DNA of 43,810 nucleotides from FEN-1322 sp041663425 (GTDB taxonomy: Bacteria > Omnitrophota > Gorgyraeia > 2-01-FULL-45-10): positions 1-43,810 of the forward strand of contig JBAYMS010000010.1 in assembly GCA_041663425.1 (NCBI GenBank), in the 5' to 3' direction. The notes under the pieces are model-generated. The model did no database searches and had not been told where the DNA came from. It saw nothing but the letters and a program-made list of their open reading frames with translations. Position numbers and translations under genes: made by a program. Position 1 is the stretch's first letter, and each line of letters begins with the position of its first letter. Positions 31,836-42,585 of the stretch are shown one piece after another.

Positions 31836-33932
31836 TTATACTTTTCTGGCATTAGCTCTGCCACTTAACTCAACTATCTTTTCTGCTATATTCTTGGGGA
31901 CTTCCTGATAGAAGGAAGGCTCCATTGTAGACGATGCGCGGCCCTGAGTCAAGCTTCTTAATGTTGTAGTGTAACCAAACATTTCGCTTAGCGGCGCAAG
32001 GCCTCTAATAACTTTGAGCCCCGGCCTGTCGTCAATAGCCTCGATCTTCACTCTTCTGGAACTCAAATCTCCGATAACCTCACCCATATAATTCTCAGGT
32101 GTAGTTACTTCGAGTTTCATGATCGGCTCAAGAAGTACTGACCCGCCATTCTTGAGAGCATCATTCAATGCAATCCTTGCCGCCATCTGGAACGCGATGT
32201 CGGAAGAATCAACTTCGTGGAACGAACCATCGATAAGCTTCACATCTATGTCCGTTACCGGATAGCCAGCTAAAGAACCATTCCGCGCAGCGTCGATAAC
32301 GCCTTCCTCGACGGAAGGAACATATTCACGGGGGATTGCTCCGCCTATAATTTTCGATTCAAATTTTATACCTTCACCTTTTTGCGCAGGCGCAACATCC
32401 ATAACAACGTGACCATACTGTCCACGGCCGCCGGACTGCTGAATAAATTTACCCACAGCCCTTGTTTGACGAGTGATTGTTTCTTTATATGCAACCTGGG
32501 GCTTGTCAACATTCGCGCCAACATTATATTCGCGCAACATTCTGTCTACAATAATTTCTAAATGCAATTCACCCATGCCGCTTATAATAGTCTGGCCCGT
32601 CTCTTTGTTGTAATTAACTTTAAACGTTGGATCCTCTTCTGCAAGCTTATGCATTGCCATACCAAGTTTTTCCTGGTCAGCTTTAGTTTTAGGTTCAATA
32701 GCCATTGATATAACAGGCTCAGGAAAGTGCATCGATTCAAGGACTATAGGATTTTCCTTATCACAAATAGTATGCCCTGTAGTTGAATCCTTCAAACCTA
32801 CGACAGCAATAATATCACCCGCAAGCGCCTTCTCAATAATTTCCTGCTTATTGGCATGCATCCTTAATATCTTGCCTATGCGTTCGTCTTTTCCTTTTGT
32901 AGAATTAAACACTGTATCGCCAGGTTTCAGCTGTCCAGAATAAACTCGTGTGTATGCCAATTTTCCTACAAACGGATCAGCTTTAATTTTAAATACTAAA
33001 GCTGAGAATTTGTCTTCCTCAGAATGCTTTCTTATTATATCTTCATCCGTATCAGGATTAACACCTTTAACCGGCTCTATATCAAGAGGAGACGGTAGAT
33101 ACTCGGTAATCGCATCAAGAAGCGGCTGGATACCTTTATTCTTCGCAGATGCTCCGCACATAACTGGTATGATCTTACCAGCGATCGTAGCCCTTCTTAG
33201 GACTTCGCGTATTTCTTTAGGGTAAAGACCTTTTTCCTGAATATATTTATCCATCACCACTTCGTCGACCTCACCTAACTTAACGATAAGATCGTGGCGA
33301 TACTGGCTTGCAAGCTTTTTCACCTCTTCCGGGATCGCAACAATATCGAACCCAGCATCTTTATCATCACCTTTGTAAACATACGCTTTCATTTCAATCA
33401 GATCGACCATGCCCTGAAAATTACCTTCAGCGCCTATCGGTATCTGCACAGGGATAGGATTTGCAGCAAGACGCGTCCTCATATCATCAAGAACTTTGAA
33501 GAAATTTGCGCCCGTTCGATCCATCTTATTTATGAAAGCAATTCTTGGAACTTTATATTTATCCGCCTGGCGCCATACAGTTTCAGACTGAGGCTGAACG
33601 CCGCCTACCGCACAAAGAACGATAACGGCACCGTCAAGAACTTTAAGAGATCTCTCAACCTCAACTGTAAAGTCAACGTGGCCGGGAGTATCGATGATAT
33701 TGATATTTTTACCCTTCCACTGACATGCTGTCGCAGCACTGGTGATAGTGATACCGCGCTCCTGCTCCTGAACCATCCAGTCCATAACAGCAGTGCCTTC
33801 ATCAACAGTACCCACCTTATAGAGCTTACCAGTAAAGAACAGTATGCGTTCTGTGGTAGTCGTCTTACCGGCATCGATGTGCGCAATGATGCCTATATTA
33901 CGAATATTTTCCATTCTTGAATTTGTAGTCAT
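31836..33932 (-). CDS. fusA: Elongation factor G
   Basis: 698 aa, full five-domain length. GTPase motifs GIIAHIDAGKTTTTERILF, RGITITSAAT, DTPGHVDFTVEVERSL and NKMDRTGANF are present. Domain IV contains QYGHVVMDVAP, and the domain V end has EMFGYTTTLRSLTQGRA. It drives translocation and, with RRF, ribosome recycling. It lies 36 nt after rpsG in the usual str order. Confidence 0.98.
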   Translation of the reverse strand: MTTNSRMENIRNIGIIAHIDAGKTTTTERILFFTGKLYKVGTVDEGTAVMDWMVQEQERGITITSAATACQWKGKNINIIDTPGHVDFTVEVERSLKVLDGAVIVLCAVGGVQPQSETVWRQADKYKVPRIAFINKMDRTGANFFKVLDDMRTRLAANPIPVQIPIGAEGNFQGMVDLIEMKAYVYKGDDKDAGFDIVAIPEEVKKLASQYRHDLIVKLGEVDEVVMDKYIQEKGLYPKEIREVLRRATIAGKIIPVMCGASAKNKGIQPLLDAITEYLPSPLDIEPVKGVNPDTDEDIIRKHSEEDKFSALVFKIKADPFVGKLAYTRVYSGQLKPGDTVFNSTKGKDERIGKILRMHANKQEIIEKALAGDIIAVVGLKDSTTGHTICDKENPIVLESMHFPEPVISMAIEPKTKADQEKLGMAMHKLAEEDPTFKVNYNKETGQTIISGMGELHLEIIVDRMLREYNVGANVDKPQVAYKETITRQTRAVGKFIQQSGGRGQYGHVVMDVAPAQKGEGIKFESKIIGGAIPREYVPSVEEGVIDAARNGSLAGYPVTDIDVKLIDGSFHEVDSSDIAFQMAARIALNDALKNGGSVLLEPIMKLEVTTPENYMGEVIGDLSSRRVKIEAIDDRPGLKVIRGLAPLSEMFGYTTTLRSLTQGRASSTMEPSFYQEVPKNIAEKIVELSGRANARKV

Positions 33933-33968
33933 TTCTAAATTATCCGATCCTAATATTTATACCGTCGT

Positions 33969-34436
33969 TTACCATCTATAATGCGCGAATGCCTTATTAG
34001 CTTCCGCCATTTTATGAGTATCTTCTCGCTTCTTTATAGCCGAACCTTCGCCCTTATATGCGTCTAAAAGCTCATCAGCCAGCTTAATTTCCATCGGTTT
34101 TCCCTTTTTAGCCCTTGCAAAATTCCTGATCCATCTCATTGCAATCGAAACACCGCGTTCGGGTCTAACCTCAACAGGGACTTGATATGTTGCTCCACCT
34201 ATTCTTCTAGCTTTTATTTCAAGAAGCGGCCTCGAATTATCCATTGCTTTCTGAAAAACTTCCATAGCCGGCTTACCAGCCTTTTCGGCTATTATTTCAA
34301 AAGACCTGTAAACAATCCTTTCCGCTACTGCCTTCTTACCTTCCTTCATAATAACATTAATGAATCTGGACACAGTAGTGTTTTTGTATTTCGGATCCGG
34401 TATTACCATTCTTTTTTCTGCTCGTCGTCTTCTCAT
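33969..34436 (-). CDS. rpsG: 30S ribosomal protein S7
   Basis: 155 aa. MRRRRAEKRMVIPDPKY, SRFINVIMKEGKKAVAERIVYRSF, RIGGATYQVPVEVRPER and KREDTHKMAEANKAFAHYRW are conserved. It nucleates the 30S head and sits at the E site. The ATG overlaps the rpsL stop by 4 nt. Confidence 0.98.
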   Translation of the reverse strand: MRRRRAEKRMVIPDPKYKNTTVSRFINVIMKEGKKAVAERIVYRSFEIIAEKAGKPAMEVFQKAMDNSRPLLEIKARRIGGATYQVPVEVRPERGVSIAMRWIRNFARAKKGKPMEIKLADELLDAYKGEGSAIKKREDTHKMAEANKAFAHYRW

Positions 34437-34822
34437 TTGCCTGCCGCCTTCTCCTTCGGTTTCTTAGCGCCGTATTTTGATCTTGATTTTTTTCTGTCAA
34501 CTACGCCTGCCGTATCAAGGACTCCGCGAACGATGTGATAGCGCACACCTGGTAGATCCTTGACCCTGCCGCCTCTTACCAGAACGATCGAATGCTCCTG
34601 CAGGTTATGTCCAACACCCGGAATATAGGAAGTCACTTCGACCGAGTTCGTAAGCCTGACCCTCGCAACTTTTCTAAGTGCAGAGTTTGGCTTTTTGGGC
34701 GTCTGGGTTTTTACCTGCAAACAAACACCTCTTCTTTGAGGACAACTCTTCAGAGCCGGTGATTTGCTCCTGTTTTTAAATTTTTCCCTACCTAATCTAA
34801 TTAGCTGATTAATTGTCGGCAT
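34433..34822 (-). CDS. rpsL: 30S ribosomal protein S12
   Basis: 129 aa. It is a decoding-centre protein. TPKKPNSALRK (41-51) keeps the Lys altered in streptomycin-resistant mutants, and K88 in VKDLPGVRYH is also wild type. D89 is the aspartate that RimO methylthiolates in E. coli. The start lies 3 nt after rpoC. Confidence 0.98.
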   Translation of the reverse strand: MPTINQLIRLGREKFKNRSKSPALKSCPQRRGVCLQVKTQTPKKPNSALRKVARVRLTNSVEVTSYIPGVGHNLQEHSIVLVRGGRVKDLPGVRYHIVRGVLDTAGVVDRKKSRSKYGAKKPKEKAAGK

Positions 34823-34825
34823 ATT

Positions 34826-37800
34826 TTATACTGATTCCTTTTCTTTCGTTTCTTCTTTCTTCTCTAATGCTTCTTTGAGCGGTTCATCAAATACATGCTT
34901 TACTATCGAAATATTTCTATGGGTGCTAAACCCTGTTCCCGCAGGTATCAAGTGACCCATTATGATATTTTCTTTCAGACCTTTCAGGTAATCCGTCTTG
35001 CCAGCTGCGGCTGCCTCAGTTAACACCCTAGTCGTCTCTTGGAAGCTCGCGGCTGAAATGAAACTCTCAGTATTCAATGATGCTTTAGTAATACCTAAAA
35101 GCACTGGCGTAGCGTTGGCCGCTTTACCTTTTTTCTTAGTCACCCTTTTGTTTTCTTCAATAAAGACCGTCTTATCAACCTGTTGACCAAGTAAGAACGT
35201 CGTGTCGCCAGGATCTTCGATCTTCATCTTGCGGAGCATCTGTCTGACAATTACTTCGATGTGCTTGTCGTTTATATTTACACCCTGAAGTCTGTAAACT
35301 TCCTGGACTTCATTAACAAGGTATTCCTGCAGTTTTTTATCACCTGATACGCGAAGAATGTCCTGAAGAACCACTGGCCCATCTACCAGCTGATGTCCAG
35401 CAAGAACCTTATCACCTTTATAAAAGTTGAGGTGTTTTCCATGCGGTATAACATACTCCTTCTTCATACCGGTGGAAGACTTCACAACAACTCTCTTCTG
35501 TCCTTTTTTCGATTCTCCGAATTCAACTATACCGTCGATCTCGCTTATGATAGCAGGATCTTTCGGCCTTCTTGCTTCAAAAAGCTCAGCTACTCGGGGC
35601 AAACCACCTGTGATATCTTTTGTTTTCGATAGCACACGCGGCGTTTTAGCGAGAACATCTCCGGCAGAAACCTGTTTGCCATCTGTCACAACTATGTGCG
35701 CACCAGCAGGTATCGGATATATCGCCGCAACTTCGCCCTCTTTACCCAAAACTATGATCTGAGGATGGTAATCACCTTTATGTTCGACTATAACCCTGTT
35801 CTTCAGCTTAGTCGCAGGGTCGAGCTCCTCTTTCATTGTAATATTTTCTTTAATATCTTCAAATTTAACCGTACCGGAAACGTCCGTGAGGATCGGCACT
35901 GTATACGGATCCCATTTCACAAATATAGAACCGACATCTACCGGCTTACCTTCTTCAACCCTTATCATAGCGCCCTGAGGAACTGTATGACGCTCAAGTT
36001 CGCGGCCAGAAGGATCATTTACGCTTATTTGTCCGTTCCTATTAAGGACAACAAATTCGCCTTCCTTCTTCGTCGCAACTACTTTAAGGCTGTGGTATTT
36101 CACGAGACCTTTATTTTTTGATTCAATATAAGACTGCTCAACTATTCTGGAAGCAGTACCACCTATATGGAACGTTCTCATTGTAAGCTGTGTTCCGGGC
36201 TCACCTATCGACTGAGCGGCGATAATACCTACAGCCTCACCCAGCTCAACCATTCTGTTAGTTGCCAGATTTCTGCCATAGCATGCTGCGCAGCAACCAT
36301 GCTTCGCCTCGCAGGTAAGAACACTACGGATTCTTATCTTCTCGATACCAGCCTCTTCTATCTGCTTGGCTTTTTCTTCCGTGATCTCAGAACCAGCTTC
36401 GACCAGAACTGTATCAGTTATTACATCAACTATATTATCCAGCGCAACTCTTCCTATTATTCTTTCTGAAAGCTTAACAACAACTTCATCGCCCTCAATT
36501 ATTGCACTTATTAGAATGCCGTTAACCGTTCCGCAGTCATCACTGCTTACGATAACGTCTTGAGCAACGTCAACAAGCCTTCTGGTAAGATATCCGGAAT
36601 CGGCCGTCTTAAGCGCTGTATCAGCAAGACCCTTACGGGCTCCGTGAGTTGAAATGAAGTATTCGAGAACCGTCAGACCTTCGCGGAAGTTTGCAGTGAT
36701 CGGAGTTTCAATAATTTCACCTGAAGGTTTAGCCATAAGACCACGCATACCGGCCAATTGGCGTATCTGCAATTTCGAACCACGTGCACCCGAGTCTGCC
36801 ATCATGAATATCGGATTAAACGAATCAAGCTCTTTGAATATCAGATCTGAAACGTCATCGGTCGTGTGTGTCCATAAATCGATGATCTTGTTGTAGCGCT
36901 CTCTGTCGGTTATAAGACCACGCTTATACTGCTCTTCAACGTGCTTAACATCGCCAACGGTTTTCTGTATATACTCCTGCTTCTCAAGCGGTATCTTAAG
37001 ATCATCTATCGAAATAGATAGTCCGGCTTTAGTGGCTTCTTCAAATCCAGCCCTCTTAAGCTGATCCAGAAGCTTCACAACGCTTTGATGTCCCATAAGT
37101 TTATAGCAGCGGTAAATAGTTTTACCGAGCTTTGACTTGCTCATGGTTTCATTGACATATCCGACACCAGCAGGCAACAGCTGGTTAAAAAATACTCTAC
37201 CTACGGTCGTTTCAATTATCTGTGAATTAATCGCAACTTTGATCTTTGCGTGTAATTCAATTTCCTGATCTTCGTAAGCAATACGAACTTCCTCAGGAGA
37301 GCTAAATATCATACCCTCACCCTTAGCGCCCGGCCGTTCTTTGGTCATATAGTAACAACCCAACACTATATCCTGCGTCGGACTTGTTATAGGTCTGCCA
37401 TCTGCTGGTGAGAAAATATTATTTGAAGACATCATAAGAAGCTTACATTCGGTCTGAGCTTCAATCGAAAGAGGCACGTGAACCGCCATCTGGTCACCAT
37501 CAAAGTCAGCATTGAAAGCTGTGCAAACTAGCGGATGTATACGTATAGCATTACCTTCGATTAGTATCGGCTGAAACGCCTGTATACCAAGCCTGTGAAG
37601 TGTCGGAGCTCGGTTTAGCATGACAGGATGATCTTTGATTACGTCATCAAGTATGTCCCAAACTTCAAGCTTCGCTTTTTCGACCATCTTTTTAGCGCTC
37701 TTTATAGTATGGACAAAGCCGCGCTCTTTCAGTTTTTTAATTATGAAAGGTTCAAATAACTCAAGGGCCATCTTTTTAGGAAGACCGCACTCGTTCAACT

Positions 37801-38857
37801 TTAATTCAGGGCCCACAACTATAACACTTCTGCCCGAGTAATCCACTCGTTTACCAAGCAAGTTCTGTCGGAATCTGCCCTGTTTCCCCTTCAACATATC
37901 GCTCAAAGATTTTAGAGGCCTGTTACCGGGACCTAAAACGGCCTTACCGTGCCTGCCATTATCAAATAAAGCATCAACTGCCTCCTGAAGCATTCTCTTT
38001 TCATTCCTGATAATGATCTCCGGAGCCTTAAGTTCTATCAACTTTTTAAGACGATTATTTCTATTTATGACCCTTCGATACAAGTCATTAAGATCGCTTG
38101 TGGCAAATCTGCCGCCATCTAGCGGAACGAGAGGTCTAAGGTCTGGTGGTATTACAGGTAGTATATCGAGGATCATCCACTCCGGTCTGTTGCCGGAATT
38201 CTTAAGAGCCTCGATTAGTCTCATTATTTTCACTGATCTTTTCTGAGTATTGTCAGATTTTGTATCCTTTATTTCGCGCTTCACTTTTGCTGCAAGCTTA
38301 TCGAGGTCAATATCTTTCAAAAGTTCTCTTACTGCCTCACCACCCATTCTAGCAGCAAATTTCTGGCCGTATTTATCTCTATACTCTTTATATCTTTCTT
38401 CCGAAAGAAGCTCCATTTTTTTCAATGGCGTTTCCCCGGGATCAGTAACAATATACTCTTCGTAATAAAGCACTTTCTCGAGCTCTCTTGAAGTGAGCCC
38501 TATGAGAATAGCTATTCTTGAAGGCATGACTTTGAAGAACCATACGTGAGAAACAGGACATGCAAGCTCTATATGACCCATACGCTCACGTCGCACACTT
38601 GAGCGAGTGACTTCTACTCCGCACCTATCGCAGACTATACCCTTATGCTTTATGCGTTTATACTTTCCGCAATTACATTCATAGTCTTTTGTGGGTCCGA
38701 ATATGCGTTCGCAGAAGAGCCCGTCTTTTTCAGGCTTCAGAGTCCTGTAATTAATAGTCTCAGGTTTTTTCACCTCACCCTTAGACCATGATCTTATGAT
38801 CTGAGGAGACGCTATCTTTATCGTTATCGCATTAAACAGGTTCGATTCTTCTACCAT
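34826..38857 (-). CDS. rpoC: RNA polymerase beta' subunit
   Basis: 1343 aa from ATG 38857, 1 nt after the rpoB stop with AAGGAAAG upstream; the frame is open further to 39022 but that segment lies inside rpoB. The N-terminal zinc site is C61, C63, C76, C79. The catalytic NADFDGDQMAVH, which binds the Mg ions, is near residue 450. The trigger-loop region follows GEPGTQLTMRTFHIGG, preceded by the second zinc site CEAKHGCCAACYGRN. Length is typical, with no large lineage insertions obvious. Confidence 0.98.
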   Translation of the reverse strand: MVEESNLFNAITIKIASPQIIRSWSKGEVKKPETINYRTLKPEKDGLFCERIFGPTKDYECNCGKYKRIKHKGIVCDRCGVEVTRSSVRRERMGHIELACPVSHVWFFKVMPSRIAILIGLTSRELEKVLYYEEYIVTDPGETPLKKMELLSEERYKEYRDKYGQKFAARMGGEAVRELLKDIDLDKLAAKVKREIKDTKSDNTQKRSVKIMRLIEALKNSGNRPEWMILDILPVIPPDLRPLVPLDGGRFATSDLNDLYRRVINRNNRLKKLIELKAPEIIIRNEKRMLQEAVDALFDNGRHGKAVLGPGNRPLKSLSDMLKGKQGRFRQNLLGKRVDYSGRSVIVVGPELKLNECGLPKKMALELFEPFIIKKLKERGFVHTIKSAKKMVEKAKLEVWDILDDVIKDHPVMLNRAPTLHRLGIQAFQPILIEGNAIRIHPLVCTAFNADFDGDQMAVHVPLSIEAQTECKLLMMSSNNIFSPADGRPITSPTQDIVLGCYYMTKERPGAKGEGMIFSSPEEVRIAYEDQEIELHAKIKVAINSQIIETTVGRVFFNQLLPAGVGYVNETMSKSKLGKTIYRCYKLMGHQSVVKLLDQLKRAGFEEATKAGLSISIDDLKIPLEKQEYIQKTVGDVKHVEEQYKRGLITDRERYNKIIDLWTHTTDDVSDLIFKELDSFNPIFMMADSGARGSKLQIRQLAGMRGLMAKPSGEIIETPITANFREGLTVLEYFISTHGARKGLADTALKTADSGYLTRRLVDVAQDVIVSSDDCGTVNGILISAIIEGDEVVVKLSERIIGRVALDNIVDVITDTVLVEAGSEITEEKAKQIEEAGIEKIRIRSVLTCEAKHGCCAACYGRNLATNRMVELGEAVGIIAAQSIGEPGTQLTMRTFHIGGTASRIVEQSYIESKNKGLVKYHSLKVVATKKEGEFVVLNRNGQISVNDPSGRELERHTVPQGAMIRVEEGKPVDVGSIFVKWDPYTVPILTDVSGTVKFEDIKENITMKEELDPATKLKNRVIVEHKGDYHPQIIVLGKEGEVAAIYPIPAGAHIVVTDGKQVSAGDVLAKTPRVLSKTKDITGGLPRVAELFEARRPKDPAIISEIDGIVEFGESKKGQKRVVVKSSTGMKKEYVIPHGKHLNFYKGDKVLAGHQLVDGPVVLQDILRVSGDKKLQEYLVNEVQEVYRLQGVNINDKHIEVIVRQMLRKMKIEDPGDTTFLLGQQVDKTVFIEENKRVTKKKGKAANATPVLLGITKASLNTESFISAASFQETTRVLTEAAAAGKTDYLKGLKENIIMGHLIPAGTGFSTHRNISIVKHVFDEPLKEALEKKEETKEKESV

Positions 38858-38858
38858 T

Positions 38859-41800
38859 TTAGCTTTCCTTATCCTCTGGGACCTTTTTTTCCATCTTAAT
38901 TTCAAGGCCGAGAGACTGTAATTCTTTGACCAATACATTAAACGATTCAGGAGTTCCTGTCTGCAGCTTATTATCACCTTTAACAATAGCTTCGTATATC
39001 TTTGTTCTTCCGACAACGTCATCGGATTTAACTGTCAGCAATTCCTGCAATGTAAACGCTGCGCCATAAGCCTCAAGCGCCCAAACTTCCATTTCTCCGA
39101 ACCTCTGGCCGCCGAACTGCGCTTTGCCGCCGAGCGGCTGCTGAGTAACGAGCGAGTAAGGTCCGATTGAACGGGCGTGTATCTTATCATCAACCAGGTG
39201 AGCAAGTTTCAGCATATATATGTAGCCGACCGTAACCTTCTGATCGAATGGTTTACCGGTAAACCCATCGTAAACCGTTACTTTGCCCTCAGCCGGTATA
39301 TTAGCCTGTTTCATCGCATCTTTTATTTCAGCTTCAGTAGCTCCGTCGAAAACAGGGCTTGCAATTTTAAACCCAAGGATCTTTGCGGCCCACCCAAGAT
39401 GTGTTTCCAGTATTTGTCCGACGTTCATACGGCTAGGAACGCCGAGCGGATTCAACACTATCTCTACCGGCGTGCCATCGCTTAAAAAAGGCATATCTTC
39501 TACAGGCAATATTTTAGCGACAACACCCTTATTTCCATGTCGTCCTGCCATCTTATCGCCGACGGATATTTTCTTTTTGCTCGCGACGTAAACTTTGACT
39601 TTTTTCAATACGCCCGGCGGTAACTCATCGCCTCTTTTGACTCTATCAATTTCTCTTTCAAGTTCAAATGTCAGCTCTTCTATCTGACTGTCAAGAAGCC
39701 TGGTTATCCTGCCTATCTCCTGTTCAGTCTCAGGGTTGCTGAGCTTTATTGTCTCGAGATCGCCTTTTTCAACAATGCGATTCAGGTCTTTTACTCTGAC
39801 CGTTCTGCCCTGCGAGACAAGCGCCCTCCCAGACTCCTGATCCAAGATACCTGCAGCAAGCTTTTGACCTACGAGTAAGTTGTGCAGCTTTTTATATTTT
39901 TCTTCCTTAACTTTCTTTATTTGAGTTTGATAAGTTTCCTCAAGACCTTTGATCTCTTTATTTTCTATATTTCTTTCTTCCTTAGTCTTGGATCTTGCAT
40001 CCCGTCTTGAGAATACGCGCACATCTACCACTATACCTTCAACACCAGGAGACGCTATAAGAGACGAATCTCTCACATCGCCAGCTTTTTCACCAAATAT
40101 AGCCCTCAAGAGCTTCTCTTCAGGCGAAAGCTCGGTCTCTGATTTTGGGGTAACCTTACCGACAAGTATGTCGCCAGGCTCAACTTCAGCGCCTATTCTT
40201 ATAATGCCACTCTCATCCAGATTATGCAGAGCTTCATCGCCAACATTCGGAATATCTCTGGTGACTTCTTCATTGCCAAGACGCGTATCACGCGCTTCAA
40301 CTTCAAATTCTTCTATATGAAGTGAAGTATATTTATCTTCCGCGACAAGCTTCTCACTTAGGAGTATAGCGTCTTCAAAGTTATACCCTCTCCACGGCAT
40401 GAAAGCTACGAGAACATTCTTACCAAGCGCCAACTCGCCATTATCTGTAGCTGGTCCGTCCGCGATAGTATCACCCTCTTTAATTTTATCGCCCAAAGCA
40501 ACGATAGGCCTGTTATTAACACAAGTATTGGCATTGGACCTCTCAAACTTACTAAGTTTATAACTCTTTCCGCTTACCACTATTTCGCTTGAATCTACAG
40601 CTGTAACTGTACCGGAATTCTTTGCGACCACTACCGCGCCGGAGTCTTTTGCCGTCCTGTATTCGATGCCAGTTCCGACGAGCGGCGATTCGGTGTAAAG
40701 CAACGGAACTGCCTGGCGTTGCATATTCGAACCCATTAGCGCCCTGTTAGCATCATCGTGTTCAAGGAATGGTATAAGACATGCTGCGACACTCACAAGC
40801 TGTCTGGGTGATACGTCCATATACTGGACCGCTTTCGGATCTGCCTGGATAAAGTCATCCTTAAATCGGCAGAACACCTTATCCTCGATATAGTGCCCCT
40901 TATCATCGATCTTAGCATTCGCCTGAGCAATAATATAAAGGTCTTCCATGTCGGCCGAAAGATAATCTATTTTATCGGTAACTTTCCCGTTCTCTACTTT
41001 CCTGTAAGGCGTTTCAATGAAACCATACTTATTGATCTTCGCGTATGTACTCAACGAAGCTATAAGTCCTATGTTCGGGCCTTCCGGTGTTTCAATCGGA
41101 CAGACGCGGCCATAATGCGAATAGTGAACGTCACGAACTTCAAAACCAGCTCTTTCCCTATTCAAACCGCCAGGCCCAAGAGCGCTCATACGTCGTTTGT
41201 GTGTCAATTCCGCCAGAGGGTTCGTCTGATCCATAAATTGTGATAACTGGCTCCTTCCGAAGAAGTCACGCACAACACCTGAGATCAGCTTAGAATTTAT
41301 AAGATTGTGGGGCATGACATTTGAAAGGTCGTATATATTCATTCTTTCCCTGCAGGATCTGTCAACCCTGGCAAGACCTACGCGTATCTGATTAAGAAGA
41401 AGTTCACCAACGCAACGAACACGCCTGTTTCCAAGGTGGTCGATGTCGTCCGTGGCTCCGTGACCGGCCTTTACTGCAATAAGCTTAGTCACAACTTTGA
41501 TCAGCGTCTGAGGCGTTATAAGTCTCTCTTCAAGAGAAACATTCATATCAAGTTTTCTATTCAGCATATATCGGCCGACATCACCGAGATCATATCTTTT
41601 GTTATCGAAGAAAAGCCTCATAACAAGGTTGGCCGCAGACTCTGGTGTTGGGGGATCCCCGGGTCTCAGCTTCCTATATATATCTATGAGCGCATCTTCT
41701 TTATTTTTAGTGTGATCTTTTTTGAGGGTGTTTATCATTTCTGGGATAGGATTATTAAGAACTGATATCTTGCGCACTGAAGACGCCCAGATCTTGTCGG

Positions 41801-42566
41801 ACATCTCTTTTGTTATCTTGTCAAATTTTGACGCGATGAGAACGTTCGTCTCTTTTTCGACTAGATCACTCGCCAGCGTAGCTCCTAAAAGCTTCTCCAG
41901 CTGTGCCGATCTTGCAAGTTCATGAACTTCCAAATCACAAAACGCCTTCAATATGTCTTCATCGCTCGAATATCCAAAAACACGTAAAAATACTGTCGCC
42001 AGGAATTTTCTCTTCCTATCGACATAGACATAAAGAACGTCGTTCATATCAAATTCAAATTCTACCCACGCCCCTCTGTAAGGGATAATCCTTGCTGAAA
42101 ATATATTTTTTCCAGACGGATGCGGCTCAGACTCAAACGATATGCCAGGCGAACGATGCAGCTGACTGACAACGACCCTCTCATCGCCATTAACGATAAA
42201 GGTGCCGGTATCTGTCATCAGCGGAATGTCGCCAAGATAAACTTCCTGCTCCTTCGTCTCCTTTTTAGATTTAAGACGCATCATCACTCTGAGAGCTCCG
42301 GCATAACTCATACCGCGTTTTTTGCATTCAGAAATGATGTACTTAGGCTTACCTATAGTATAATTCAGATAATCCAGCTTATATTCACCGTCAGGAGTCT
42401 CTATAGGAAACACTTCTCTAAAAGCAGCTTCCAGTCCTTCTTTTTTACGCTTTCCCTTCGGAGTGTCCAGCTGCAGAAAATCATAATACGAATTTAGCTG
42501 AATCTCCAACATATTAGGAAGCTTATAGCATTCTTCCAGTTTTGCGTAACTTTTTCGTTTGATCAT
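38859..42566 (-). CDS. rpoB: RNA polymerase beta subunit
   Basis: 1235 aa. The rifampicin region GRSQLSQFMDQTNPLAELTHKRRMSALGPGG lies near residues 435-470; residues equivalent to E. coli D516, H526 and S531 are unchanged, while S522 is Ala. YSHYGRVCPIETPEGPNIGLI and the C-terminal GGKAQFGGQRFGEMEVWALEAYGA are hallmarks. AAGGG lies 4 nt before the ATG. It is 19 nt downstream of rplL. Confidence 0.98.
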   Translation of the reverse strand: MIKRKSYAKLEECYKLPNMLEIQLNSYYDFLQLDTPKGKRKKEGLEAAFREVFPIETPDGEYKLDYLNYTIGKPKYIISECKKRGMSYAGALRVMMRLKSKKETKEQEVYLGDIPLMTDTGTFIVNGDERVVVSQLHRSPGISFESEPHPSGKNIFSARIIPYRGAWVEFEFDMNDVLYVYVDRKRKFLATVFLRVFGYSSDEDILKAFCDLEVHELARSAQLEKLLGATLASDLVEKETNVLIASKFDKITKEMSDKIWASSVRKISVLNNPIPEMINTLKKDHTKNKEDALIDIYRKLRPGDPPTPESAANLVMRLFFDNKRYDLGDVGRYMLNRKLDMNVSLEERLITPQTLIKVVTKLIAVKAGHGATDDIDHLGNRRVRCVGELLLNQIRVGLARVDRSCRERMNIYDLSNVMPHNLINSKLISGVVRDFFGRSQLSQFMDQTNPLAELTHKRRMSALGPGGLNRERAGFEVRDVHYSHYGRVCPIETPEGPNIGLIASLSTYAKINKYGFIETPYRKVENGKVTDKIDYLSADMEDLYIIAQANAKIDDKGHYIEDKVFCRFKDDFIQADPKAVQYMDVSPRQLVSVAACLIPFLEHDDANRALMGSNMQRQAVPLLYTESPLVGTGIEYRTAKDSGAVVVAKNSGTVTAVDSSEIVVSGKSYKLSKFERSNANTCVNNRPIVALGDKIKEGDTIADGPATDNGELALGKNVLVAFMPWRGYNFEDAILLSEKLVAEDKYTSLHIEEFEVEARDTRLGNEEVTRDIPNVGDEALHNLDESGIIRIGAEVEPGDILVGKVTPKSETELSPEEKLLRAIFGEKAGDVRDSSLIASPGVEGIVVDVRVFSRRDARSKTKEERNIENKEIKGLEETYQTQIKKVKEEKYKKLHNLLVGQKLAAGILDQESGRALVSQGRTVRVKDLNRIVEKGDLETIKLSNPETEQEIGRITRLLDSQIEELTFELEREIDRVKRGDELPPGVLKKVKVYVASKKKISVGDKMAGRHGNKGVVAKILPVEDMPFLSDGTPVEIVLNPLGVPSRMNVGQILETHLGWAAKILGFKIASPVFDGATEAEIKDAMKQANIPAEGKVTVYDGFTGKPFDQKVTVGYIYMLKLAHLVDDKIHARSIGPYSLVTQQPLGGKAQFGGQRFGEMEVWALEAYGAAFTLQELLTVKSDDVVGRTKIYEAIVKGDNKLQTGTPESFNVLVKELQSLGLEIKMEKKVPEDKES

Positions 42567-42585
42567 TTAGCCCTTCGTCTGTTAA

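Noticed and set aside
38858..39022. Longer rpoC frame beginning at 39022
   Set aside because: The extra 55 residues lie wholly inside rpoB and do not resemble beta'; the ATG at 38857 follows the rpoB stop with a good ribosome site and gives the conserved N-terminus.
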